Assembly (NCBI RefSeq): GCF_040548815.1
Contig: NZ_JBEPSM010000001.1
Coordinates: 2,232,001-2,296,000 of the forward strand
Reading direction: 5' to 3'
DNA length: 64,000 nt
DNA from: Kaistia defluvii
Lineage (GTDB): Bacteria > Pseudomonadota > Alphaproteobacteria > Rhizobiales > Kaistiaceae
Shown: one piece after another, positions 1 through 8,915 of the stretch
Position numbering within the stretch: position 1 is the first letter of the stretch
How the letters are laid out: each line of letters begins with the position of its first letter
Made by a program: the position numbers and the translations under genes
Notes under the pieces: generated by a model
The model's input: the letters and a program-made list of their open reading frames with translations, nothing else
The model's database searches: none
What the model was told of the DNA's origin: nothing

Positions 1-308
1 ACGCTGAAATTGAGCGGATCGATCGCCCGGATCCGGTTCATGCGCTCCAGGCTGACCAGGACATGGCCGCCCTCGATCCGGGCCGATGCGCCCTCGACAA
101 GGCCGGTGTGACCACCCTGCGGCACAATGGCGAGGCCCTTCTCGACGCAATAGCGCACGAGATCGACAACCTCGGCGACCGAGCGCGGCCGCGCGACGAA
201 AGACGGATTGCCGTCCGCCTCGCCGGTCCAGTCGCGGATGTAGTGCGATCCGCGGTCGACATCCCGGATCAGGATCGTCTCGTCCAGCGTCGTCTCGGTC
301 GTATCCAT
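1..308 (-). CDS. FAD-binding oxidoreductase, N-terminal part (cut by window edge)
   Basis: This is the first 102 codons of a protein that runs off the left edge. The visible part reads like the start of a GlcD/D-lactate dehydrogenase-type flavoprotein (FAD_binding_4 family): a short lead-in, then FVARPRSVAEVVDLVRYC and the PQGGHTGLVEGA loop that binds the FAD pyrophosphate. Such enzymes oxidise 2-hydroxy acids. The substrate cannot be told from this fragment. I chose the ATG at 308 over the in-frame ATG at 314 because a GGAG sits six bases before 308 but directly abuts 314. It is divergent from the GntR regulator at 695, which is the likely regulator. Confidence 0.75.
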   Translation of the reverse strand, partial: MDTTETTLDETILIRDVDRGSHYIRDWTGEADGNPSFVARPRSVAEVVDLVRYCVEKGLAIVPQGGHTGLVEGASARIEGGHVLVSLERMNRIRAIDPLNFS

Positions 309-694
309 ATCCATCTCCGTCCGGAAGAACCGTCGCCGCGCCGCGAGCCGACCGATCCAGCCTTTCCTCAAATTCATATCTGAGATATTTTAAAACTTGG
401 GATCTGGCAACCGGCGTCGGCAGAGGGAAATGCTTCTTGAGCAGAATACAGGCCGAAAGCTCCTCCATTTTGCGCCATCGACGGCCCGATCCCGTCCGGA
501 CACCTCGTCCATTTGGACAGGTGCCCCGGACCCGAGGCCAGGGATAAAAAGGGGGAAGCGGCGGCACCCGTGACAGTCAGGCTTCCGGCGGGCGCGCGCA
601 TGTGCCATGCCATTCTTCAACAGTCGAAATATCGTCCAGCCGAAGCCAGGCCACCGGCGTGGCCTCGCAACGTCAGCAAGGGGAGCCGCCGCCG
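309..694. promoter_or_regulatory. Divergent intergenic region between FAD oxidase and GntR regulator
   Basis: This 386-base gap lies between two divergent genes and should hold both promoters. Two dyads are visible. A perfect one at 376-388 (ATATCT-G-AGATAT) sits about 68 bases upstream of the oxidase start. An imperfect one at 501-523 reads CACCTcGTCC-ATTT-GGACaGGTG. Either could be the operator of the adjacent GntR protein, since such regulators usually bind short palindromes next to their own gene. I see no convincing coding sequence here. Confidence 0.4.
376..388. promoter_or_regulatory. Perfect 13-bp palindrome, candidate GntR operator
   Basis: ATATCT-G-AGATAT has six-base arms and a single central base. 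It lies in AT-rich sequence in the divergent region between the FAD oxidase and the GntR gene. Size and placement fit a GntR-family operator, but binding is inferred only. Confidence 0.35.
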
Positions 695-1390
695 ATGACC
701 GCCCTGCCTCTCGATCGGCCCAAGTCGCTGACCGCCCGGGCATTCGATCGCCTGCTGCACAGCATCGTGCATGGCGAGATCGCCTATGGCACCATGCTGA
801 GCGAAAAGGCCGTGGCCGAGACCTTCGGCACCAGCAAGACGCCGATCCGCGAGGCGTTCTTCCAGCTGCAGTCGCTCGGCCTGGTCGAAATCCAGCCGCA
901 GCGGGGCTGCTACGTCCCCTTCCCGACCATCGACAAGGTGCGCGAACTCTGCGAGCTGCGTATCGAACTCGAAAGCTACGCGCTGGGGCTTTCCATGGAG
1001 CGGGGGCAGGCCCGATTGCTGGAGGCGCTGTCGAGCCCCTTCGCGGAGATGGAAAAGATGCGCGACGGCTACCAGCGCGAGACCTATCACACGCTCGACC
1101 AGGATTTTCACAAGGCCTTCTTCGTCGCCTGCGGCAACAGCCTGCTGGCCGAGGTCTATGGCTCGGTCGACCCGCGCATCCAGGCGCTGCGCGCCAACTT
1201 CTCCTCGCCCAACGAGCAACTCTTCGAGGTCTCGCGCAACGAGCACGCGGCGATCGTCCAGGCGGTGGCCGACCGGAACCTCGAAAGCGCGACGGCCACG
1301 ATCCGCGACCATATCAACCGAGTCCGCGACATCTATTCGGAAGGGATCGAGACGCGGAAGCCGTTGGACCCGACCCTGGCCCATCTATAG
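695..1390 (+). CDS. GntR family transcriptional regulator (FadR/FCD type)
   Basis: A 231-residue one-component regulator. Residues about 10-75 form the winged helix (LSEKAVAETFGTSKTPIREA is the recognition region). Residues about 85-215 are an all-helical FCD ligand domain with the metal/ligand residues expected of the family (LDQDFHKAFF, NEHAAIVQAV). FCD regulators usually sense a carboxylic or hydroxy acid. The ATG at 695 is preceded by GGGGAG; upstream in-frame ATGs would add a non-homologous extension. Being divergent from a hydroxy-acid-oxidase-like gene, it probably represses that gene in the absence of its substrate. Confidence 0.85.
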   Translation: MTALPLDRPKSLTARAFDRLLHSIVHGEIAYGTMLSEKAVAETFGTSKTPIREAFFQLQSLGLVEIQPQRGCYVPFPTIDKVRELCELRIELESYALGLSMERGQARLLEALSSPFAEMEKMRDGYQRETYHTLDQDFHKAFFVACGNSLLAEVYGSVDPRIQALRANFSSPNEQLFEVSRNEHAAIVQAVADRNLESATATIRDHINRVRDIYSEGIETRKPLDPTLAHL

Positions 1391-1477
1391 GCTTGGTCCC
1401 GCCGGCGCGTTGAAGCCGGAGTTCCGAGCGGCCCCGGCCGTGTCATGGCTGCCACTCGGGCGGTTGAGCGAGCCCTT

Positions 1478-2278
1478 ATGCAATCCAATTCCAAGAGCGC
1501 GATGGACGGTGGCTTCGCCCGGCTGCGGCGGCACCTGCATTTTCTCTATCACAGCCGCGCCAGGCCGGCCCGCCTGTTCCAGACCTGCGTCGTCACCATC
1601 GACCTGCTGATCATTGCCTTCTTCATCGCCACCCCGATGATCCGCGATGCCTCGGCCTTCCTCTGGTACGATTATGCCATCGCGATCGTGCTGGCCGTCG
1701 ACCTGACCTGCCGGGGGCTGGCGGAAACCGACCTGAAACGCTGGCTGCGGCAGCCGACGGTGATCGTCGACATCTTCATCCTGATCACGCTGCTGTTTCC
1801 GGCCTATCTCGCCAATCTGGGCTTCCTGCGCATCCTGCGGCTCTGGTCGCTGTCGCGCAGCGGCTTCCTGTGGCGGCCGCTGTCGAAACGCCAGCTGGCC
1901 CGCTGGCAGCAGCCGGTGCAGGCGGTGCTCAACCTGGTGACGTTCCTGTTCGTCGCCACCGGCTTCATCTACACCTTCTTCTTCCGCTTCAGCCCCGGCT
2001 TCGCCGGCTATATCGACGCGCTCTACTTCACGGTCGCGACCGTCACCACGACCGGCTTCGGCGATATCACGCTGCCGGGCCCCTGGGGCAAGCTGACCGC
2101 CATCGTCACCATGATCTGCGGCATCTCGCTGTTCGTGCGCCTGGCGCAATCCATCGTCCGGCCCAACAAGGTGTACTTTCCCTGCCCGCGCTGCGCCCTG
2201 CAGATGCACGACCCGGACGCCGTCCATTGCAAGGCCTGCGGCGAGATCCTGGCCATTCCCGACGATGGCAACAGCTAG
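1478..2278 (+). CDS. Voltage-gated-type cation channel with C-terminal zinc ribbon
   Basis: About 266 residues, an integral membrane protein of the six-helix ion_trans type. Four hydrophobic helices form a voltage-sensor-like region. Its S4-like helix FLRILRLWSLSRSG carries spaced arginines. A pore region follows with the filter TVTTTGFGDITLPG, then an inner helix. The filter is TTGFGD rather than the usual TVGYGD. After the last helix comes CPRC...CKAC, a two-CxxC zinc ribbon of about 22 residues. Expected role is a potassium or other cation channel in the inner membrane. The start is uncertain: ATGs at 1445, 1478 and 1502 are all in frame and none has a strong ribosome site. Confidence 0.75.
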   Translation: MQSNSKSAMDGGFARLRRHLHFLYHSRARPARLFQTCVVTIDLLIIAFFIATPMIRDASAFLWYDYAIAIVLAVDLTCRGLAETDLKRWLRQPTVIVDIFILITLLFPAYLANLGFLRILRLWSLSRSGFLWRPLSKRQLARWQQPVQAVLNLVTFLFVATGFIYTFFFRFSPGFAGYIDALYFTVATVTTTGFGDITLPGPWGKLTAIVTMICGISLFVRLAQSIVRPNKVYFPCPRCALQMHDPDAVHCKACGEILAIPDDGNS

Positions 2279-2320
2279 CCGGTGGCTGGTCTCGTTCCCG
2301 GTTTGTGCTAGATTGCGGGG

Positions 2321-2881
2321 ATGACCACCCAAGGCCTTGCCCTGTTCGATACGCCGATCGGCCGCTGCGGCATCAGCTGGAGCGCGCGCGGCATCACGGG
2401 CGTTGAATTTCCGGGCGCCGATGCCGAGCAGACGCGCCTGGCGCTGGCGCGCCGCTTCCCCGATGCGCACTCCGAGGAGCCGCCGGCCTTTGTCCAGTCG
2501 GCCATCGCAGCGATCGTCGCGCTGCTCGAAGGCGCGGATGATGACCTGACCGCCGTCCCGCTCGACCCCGATCATATCCCGCCCTTCAACCAGCGCGTCT
2601 ATGACGTGACCCGCGCCATCCCGCCCGGCCATACGCTCACCTATGGCGAGGTCGCGGCGGCGATCGGCGAACCGGGCGCGGCGCGCGCCGTCGGCCGGGC
2701 GCTCGGCGAAAACCCCTATCCGATCCTCATCCCCTGCCACCGCGTGCTGGCGGCCGGGGGCAAGATGGGCGGCTTCTCCGGCACGGGCGGCATCGCCACC
2801 AAACGCCGGGTCCTCGCCATCGAAAGCCGCGCCAAGCTGGACGAGCTGCCGCTGTTCGGCAGCCGTCCGGAGGGAGCCTGA
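2321..2881 (+). CDS. ogt: Methylated-DNA--protein-cysteine S-methyltransferase
   Basis: A 186-residue suicide DNA-repair protein that moves the alkyl group from O6-alkylguanine to its own cysteine. The active-site PCHRV motif (IPCHRVLAAGGKMGGFSGTGG region) is intact near residue 140. The preceding helix-turn-helix YGEVAAAIGEPGAARAVGRA matches the family's DNA-binding wing. No Ada regulatory domain is attached, so it is Ogt-like. It stands alone: 42 bases after the channel gene and convergent with the epimerase. Confidence 0.9.
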   Translation: MTTQGLALFDTPIGRCGISWSARGITGVEFPGADAEQTRLALARRFPDAHSEEPPAFVQSAIAAIVALLEGADDDLTAVPLDPDHIPPFNQRVYDVTRAIPPGHTLTYGEVAAAIGEPGAARAVGRALGENPYPILIPCHRVLAAGGKMGGFSGTGGIATKRRVLAIESRAKLDELPLFGSRPEGA

Positions 2882-2885
2882 CGGC

Positions 2886-3728
2886 TCAGCGCCAGCCGTA
2901 TTGCGGCTTGTAGCCGAGCACCTTCTTCGCGCGGTCGATCGAGAGCAGCGTCTCGTTCGGGCCGATGGGGCGCTTGCGCTCGATGCCCGGGAACGCCTCG
3001 TCGAGCAGGGAATCGTTCGTCCGGCTCATGACGCCGTCCTCATTGGCGATGACGAAGACATCAGCGCCCCTGAGCGGCGATTCCAGCGCCAACCGGCACG
3101 ACTGCGCGGCGTCGCGCACGTCGATATAGGCCCAGAGGTTCCACTTGCGGGCGTTGATGTCGGCGTCGAAGGCCGGGAATTCCGCATAGCGCTCCGGCGG
3201 CATGACGTTGGAGAAGCGCAGGCCGAAGATCTTCATTTCCGGATCCCAACGGCAGAATTCCTTGGCCATCTCTTCGCCGAGGAACTTGGACAGCGAATAG
3301 GCCGTCTCGGGTCGGCCACGATAGGCCTCGTCGACCGGCACGTAGGGCGGCGGCGTCTCGAAGGGCAGGCCCAGCACCGTCTCGCTCGAAGCCCAGACGA
3401 CATTCTTGATGCCGAGCACCCGCGCCGCCTCGAACACGTTGTAGGTCGAGATCATGTTGGTCTCGAAGATGACGTGGTTGGGCGCCAGGCCCGGCGCGGG
3501 AATCGCGGCCAGATGGATGATCCCGGTTGCCTTCTTGAAGCGATCGTCGATCCCGGAGAAGGCGGCCAGCGCCTGGCCGTAATCGGTCAGATCGACCTTG
3601 CTGAACGGCACGCCCTGCCCCGGCGGCGGAAGGGCCATGTCGATCGAGGCGACTTCGTAGCCATGCTCGACGAGATCCTTCACCACCGCGCGACCCGCAA
3701 GACCGCTTCCACCCGTAACGATGATCAT
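2886..3728 (-). CDS. NAD-dependent epimerase/dehydratase
   Basis: A 280-residue extended short-chain dehydrogenase. It begins MIIVTGGSGLAG, the TGxxGxxG nucleotide-binding loop. It has the YSLSK form of the YxxxK catalytic pair around residue 150 and a preceding serine in ASSETVLG. Acidic residues follow strand 2 (SIDMALP), compatible with NAD. The sugar or other substrate is unknown. The ATG at 3728 has GGGAG about seven bases upstream. It ends four bases from the ogt stop, convergently. Confidence 0.8.
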   Translation of the reverse strand: MIIVTGGSGLAGRAVVKDLVEHGYEVASIDMALPPPGQGVPFSKVDLTDYGQALAAFSGIDDRFKKATGIIHLAAIPAPGLAPNHVIFETNMISTYNVFEAARVLGIKNVVWASSETVLGLPFETPPPYVPVDEAYRGRPETAYSLSKFLGEEMAKEFCRWDPEMKIFGLRFSNVMPPERYAEFPAFDADINARKWNLWAYIDVRDAAQSCRLALESPLRGADVFVIANEDGVMSRTNDSLLDEAFPGIERKRPIGPNETLLSIDRAKKVLGYKPQYGWR

Positions 3729-4001
3729 GTTTCTCTCCCGAAGCTTTGGACTGGAAGCCGGCGGCAACGCCTGACCGGCCTGTGACGCGAGGCGGCGGAG
3801 CCGCGATGACAGCGCTAACATAGCATCGGATCGCGATGTGACAATGCCCCAGCGGAATATCTCGCGCTTGCGCAGCCCCTCGGGCCTCCAGCGGGTTGGG
3901 CGGTTTTGCCACGACGCGCGCCGGCGCAATCGGTTCTATTCGATCGGAGAATGCGGGTCGCCGATGGCAGGCTTCGGCAAGGACTTTGGGAGAACAGGCA
4001 C

Positions 4002-4361
4002 ATGAACGGACAAAAGGCGCTTCTGGTTGTCGCCGGTCTCGCCGGCATGATCGGCGTGGCGCTGGCCGCCGCCGGCGCGCATTTGCCGGGCGGCGAGAGG
4101 CTGGCCACCGCCGGCAACATGGCGATGGCGCAGGCGCCCGCGCTGCTGGCGCTCGGCTTCTTCGTGCCGACGACGGCGCTGCTGATGTCGATTTCCGCCT
4201 GGGCGATCGCGCTCGGCCTGATCGGCTTTTCCGGCGCGCTGGCCTTCCACAGCCTCTCCGGCAGCGCGGCTCTCTCCTTCGTGGCGCCGATCGGCGGCAC
4301 GACGATGATCCTCGGCTGGCTCGGTATTGCGGTCGCGTCGCTGCTGATGCGCAAGCGCTAG
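4002..4361 (+). CDS. DUF423 family small membrane protein
   Basis: 119 residues with four hydrophobic segments and the family hallmark GALAFHSLSGS / APIGGTTMILGWL near the C-terminus. Length is normal for DUF423 (YgdD-like) proteins. Function is unknown; inner-membrane location is inferred from composition. The ATG at 4002 follows GGGAGAACAGGCAC. Confidence 0.85.
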   Translation: MNGQKALLVVAGLAGMIGVALAAAGAHLPGGERLATAGNMAMAQAPALLALGFFVPTTALLMSISAWAIALGLIGFSGALAFHSLSGSAALSFVAPIGGTTMILGWLGIAVASLLMRKR

Positions 4362-4435
4362 ACGCTTCGGGCTGGCCTTTCGGGCCGGTCTCGTCTATCG
4401 ATGCGCCACCTCAAAAACCGTTAGAAGACTGTTTC

Positions 4436-6022
<1,587 letters not shown>

Positions 6023-6095
6023 TCCGGCAGGCTGGCAACCCGGCCGCAACCGGCGCAAACTGCCCTGCGAGGATCCTTCCTGGCGGGGCGAGACG

Positions 6096-6443
6096 ATGCC
6101 GGTCGATACGGATGGGCTGAAGCAGATCTTCCTGGCGTTGCCGGAGGTGCGCGAGGGCGTCACCCACGGCACGCTCTCCTTCTATCTCGGCAAGACCTTC
6201 TTTGGCCGGATGCAGGAGGACGGAAGAACCTTCGCGCTCAAAATGGATTTCGGCGATCGCGACATGCTGATCGCGGTCGAGCCGGAGATCTTCTTCACCA
6301 ACGACCATTTCCGCGGCTACGCCTATGTGCTGGTGCGCCTGCCGGCGATCGACGCCGACCGCCTGGCGCCGCTGGTGGAAAAGTCATGGCGCCAGACCGC
6401 GCCGAAGCGGCTTCTGAGAGCCTTCGACCCCGCCGCCGGCTGA
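6096..6443 (+). CDS. MmcQ/YjbR family protein (first copy)
   Basis: 115 residues of the small alpha/beta YjbR (double-wing DNA-binding-like) fold: LPEVREGVTHGTLSFYLGKTFFGRM at the start and a C-terminal LVEKSWRQTAPKRLLRAF. The family's job is not established. It begins 74 bases after prfC. A second family member lies at 36306-36653; they are not close copies, so this is an old paralogy rather than a recent duplication. Confidence 0.8.
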   Translation: MPVDTDGLKQIFLALPEVREGVTHGTLSFYLGKTFFGRMQEDGRTFALKMDFGDRDMLIAVEPEIFFTNDHFRGYAYVLVRLPAIDADRLAPLVEKSWRQTAPKRLLRAFDPAAG

Positions 6444-6586
6444 AGCCGGACCCATCAAGGATTGCAGAGGCCGTTGCTTTCGTCACGGAATCGACGGATT
6501 GCGATGGTCAAAGACCGCTCAAACGATTGGGCCGCATCCCGGCCCGGCATCATGCCCCCCGGCATTCTCCTCGGAGGTTTTCCCCC

Positions 6587-7789
6587 ATGCGAAAAGCTGG
6601 CTTGCAGCTCGCGACATTCTTCGCCCTCGCCCTATCCGCCGCCCCGGCCTTCGCTGCCTCCTGCAAGGACGCATCCGGCTTCCCCGCCTGGCTCGATGGC
6701 GTGCGGCAGGAAGCCGCCCAGAGCGGCATTTCGGCGAAGGCGATCTCGGCGCTGGACGGCATCGCCTATGCGCCCGACGTCATCGCCAAGGACCGTGCGC
6801 AGAACGTCTTCTCGCAGAGCTTCCTGGAATTCTCCGACCGCATGGTCGCGAAGTATAGGCTGCAGAAGGGCGCGCAGCTGATCAAGTCGAACGCCAAGCT
6901 GTTTGACCGGATCGACAAGGATTACGGCGTCCCGGCCGCCGTGCTCGTCGGCTTCTGGGGCCTCGAGACGGATTTCGGCGCCAATCTCGGCGACATGCCG
7001 ACGCTGCGTTCGCTGGCGACGCTCGCCTATGACTGCCGCCGCCCGCAGCTCTTCCACGACCAGCTGATGGCGGCGCTCACCGTCATCGACCGTGGCGACC
7101 TAACGGCATCCGAGATGAAGGGCCCGTGGGCCGGCGAACTCGGCCAGGTACAGTTCCTGGCGACGCATTACCGCGATTTCGCCGTCGACTATGATGGCGA
7201 CGGCCGCCGCGACCTGATCAAGAGCGTCCCGGACGTGCTCGCCTCCGCCGCCAATCTGCTGGTGCATGAAGGCTGGCAGCGCGATCAGCCCTGGCTGACC
7301 GAGGTTCGCGTCCCCGCCGATCTCGACTGGTCGCAGGCCGATCTGCAGATCCAGCATCCGGTCTCGACCTGGCAGAAGATGGGCGTCACCGTCGCTCCCG
7401 GCTCCAAGCTTCCGACCACCGACTACAAGGCGTCGCTACTGCTGCCGATGGGCCGCAACGGCCCGGCCTTCCTCGCCTACCAGAATTATCGCGTCTATCT
7501 CGAATGGAACCAGTCCTTCATCTACGCAACGACGGCCGCTTACTATGCCACCCGGCTTGCCGGGGCGCCGCAGGTCGGACGCGGCGATAACGCCAAGCAG
7601 CTTCCCTACAAGGAAGTCATCGAGTTGCAGAAGCTTCTCGCCAAGCGCGGCCATGACGTCGGCAAGGTCGACGGCATGATCGGCGCTGGCACCCGTTCGG
7701 CGGTGAAGGCGATGCAGATCGATCTCGGCATGCCCGCCGACTCCTATCCCGACGCCGCGCTGCTGCAGCGCCTGCGCGCCGGCAGCTGA
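6587..7789 (+). CDS. Lytic murein transglycosylase with peptidoglycan-binding domain
   Basis: 400 residues. A Sec signal peptide (RKAGLQLATFFALALSAAPAFA) precedes an MltB/SltB-type lytic transglycosylase domain (residues about 30-320). This has the catalytic glutamate in VGFWGLETDFGANLG, and then the typical SLATLAYDCRRPQLF and GQVQFLATHYRDFAVDYDGDG. A C-terminal PG_binding_1 repeat (residues about 335-400: VIELQKLLAKRGHDVGKVDG) anchors it to the wall. It cleaves glycan strands to anhydromuropeptides in the periplasm. GGAGG lies nine bases before the ATG, and a terminator follows directly. Confidence 0.92.
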   Translation: MRKAGLQLATFFALALSAAPAFAASCKDASGFPAWLDGVRQEAAQSGISAKAISALDGIAYAPDVIAKDRAQNVFSQSFLEFSDRMVAKYRLQKGAQLIKSNAKLFDRIDKDYGVPAAVLVGFWGLETDFGANLGDMPTLRSLATLAYDCRRPQLFHDQLMAALTVIDRGDLTASEMKGPWAGELGQVQFLATHYRDFAVDYDGDGRRDLIKSVPDVLASAANLLVHEGWQRDQPWLTEVRVPADLDWSQADLQIQHPVSTWQKMGVTVAPGSKLPTTDYKASLLLPMGRNGPAFLAYQNYRVYLEWNQSFIYATTAAYYATRLAGAPQVGRGDNAKQLPYKEVIELQKLLAKRGHDVGKVDGMIGAGTRSAVKAMQIDLGMPADSYPDAALLQRLRAGS

Positions 7790-7796
7790 GGACCAA

Positions 7797-7829
7797 AAGG
7801 CCGGGCGGCAGCGCTCGGCCTCTTTTTTT
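7797..7829 (+). terminator. Rho-independent terminator after the transglycosylase gene
   Basis: AGGCCG ... CGGCCT stem with a partly paired interior, followed by a run of seven T residues, starting eight bases after the stop codon. Confidence 0.8.
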
Positions 7830-8025
7830 GCGGACCGCGCGCCTCAAGCGGGAATCGTCCACGACCGGCCGGGGTGAAGGCGCGCAGCGGTTGCGCTTCC
7901 AAGCATCTCGCGATCTGAGGGAAGATAATCCGGCATGCCGGAAAAGCTTGGACCCTCATTCCTTCGACCCGGAGCCTGCCTGCCCTATTCTTGGAGCCAT
8001 CCAATTCCTGGGCAGAGATTGCGCC

Positions 8026-8571
8026 ATGTCCCGTTTGATCATTCCCGGCTGGCAAGGGTCCGGCCACGGCCACTGGCAGCGCCGCTGGCTCGATGTCGAT
8101 GCCGACGCGCGGATCGTCGAGCAGGATGATTGGCATGCGCCCAAGCTCGAAGACTGGCTCGCCCGCCTGGATACCGCCATCCGCCGCACCCGGCAGCCCG
8201 TCCTGATCGCCCACAGCCTCGGCGCGGTCCTGGTCGCGCATTATGCCCGCCGCTATCCGCGCGCGCCGATCGCCGGCGCCCTGCTGGTCGCCCCGGCCGA
8301 TACCGAGTCGCTCGCTGCTGATCACCCGCTTTCCGGCTTCGCCCCGGTTCCGCTGTCGCGCCTGCCCTTCCCTACCACGCTCGCCCTGAGCCGCAACGAC
8401 CCGTATATCTCGGTCGAGCGCGGGCGGCTGTTCGCCGCGCGCTGGGGCTCGGAACTGGTCGACCTCGGCCATGCCGGCCACGTCAACACCGAGAGCGGCC
8501 ATGGTCATTGGCCGGCCGGCTTCCGGCTCGCCTCGCAGCTGGGCAGCCAGCCGATCTGCGCCGCGGCCTGA
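8026..8571 (+). CDS. RBBP9/YdeN family alpha/beta hydrolase
   Basis: 181 residues. The family signature is complete: IIPGWQGSGHGHWQ at the N-terminus, nucleophile elbow IAHSLGAVL (Ser about residue 70), Asp in SRNDPY and His in GHAGHVN. These are small cytosolic serine hydrolases with poorly known substrates. The gene stands alone after the transglycosylase terminator. Confidence 0.85.
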   Translation: MSRLIIPGWQGSGHGHWQRRWLDVDADARIVEQDDWHAPKLEDWLARLDTAIRRTRQPVLIAHSLGAVLVAHYARRYPRAPIAGALLVAPADTESLAADHPLSGFAPVPLSRLPFPTTLALSRNDPYISVERGRLFAARWGSELVDLGHAGHVNTESGHGHWPAGFRLASQLGSQPICAAA

Positions 8572-8915
8572 TTGTCCGCCGCCCCGATTCGCCCAATCCG
8601 ACGGCTTGCCGTCGCCGATCCCCATCGGCGCGGGCCGTCGTCATGGGTGAGCCGGACCCGTCGCCGCCCACGCTGACGTAGCGTTGCGGGCGAAGCCTTA
8701 TCGAATCCTGCAGTTTGCAAGCGCGGATGGAGGCCATCGCATGGCCGTCAAGCCCGATGCGTTGCGTCAAATTAGATAGGCAACTATACTATTTCTTGGG
8801 CTCGCGTTGAGCCCGCGTGCCGCCAGGCGCGCATGGCGTTGTCGGCCCGTCGGGCTCAATCGCAAACGAGGCGCCGCCTCCCCCCGGCCGCGACGCCCCA
8901 TACCGAGGTGAAAAA
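8572..8915. promoter_or_regulatory. Intergenic region with sigma-70 promoter for the PQQ dehydrogenase
   Basis: A 344-base gap. The left two thirds shows nothing clear. The right third carries a good sigma-70 promoter (8762-8790) and a GAGGTG ribosome site at 8905. Confidence 0.6.
8762..8790 (+). promoter_or_regulatory. Sigma-70-like promoter of the PQQ dehydrogenase gene
   Basis: TTGCGT, a 17-base spacer, then TATACT. This is close to consensus and stands out in an AT-rich patch, with the start codon 125 bases downstream. The long leader is unexplained. Confidence 0.6.

Noticed and set aside
3896..4435. 180-codon N-terminal extension of RF3
   Set aside because: The extension overlaps the DUF423 gene, is Arg-rich, and known RF3 proteins begin at the ATG at 4436.
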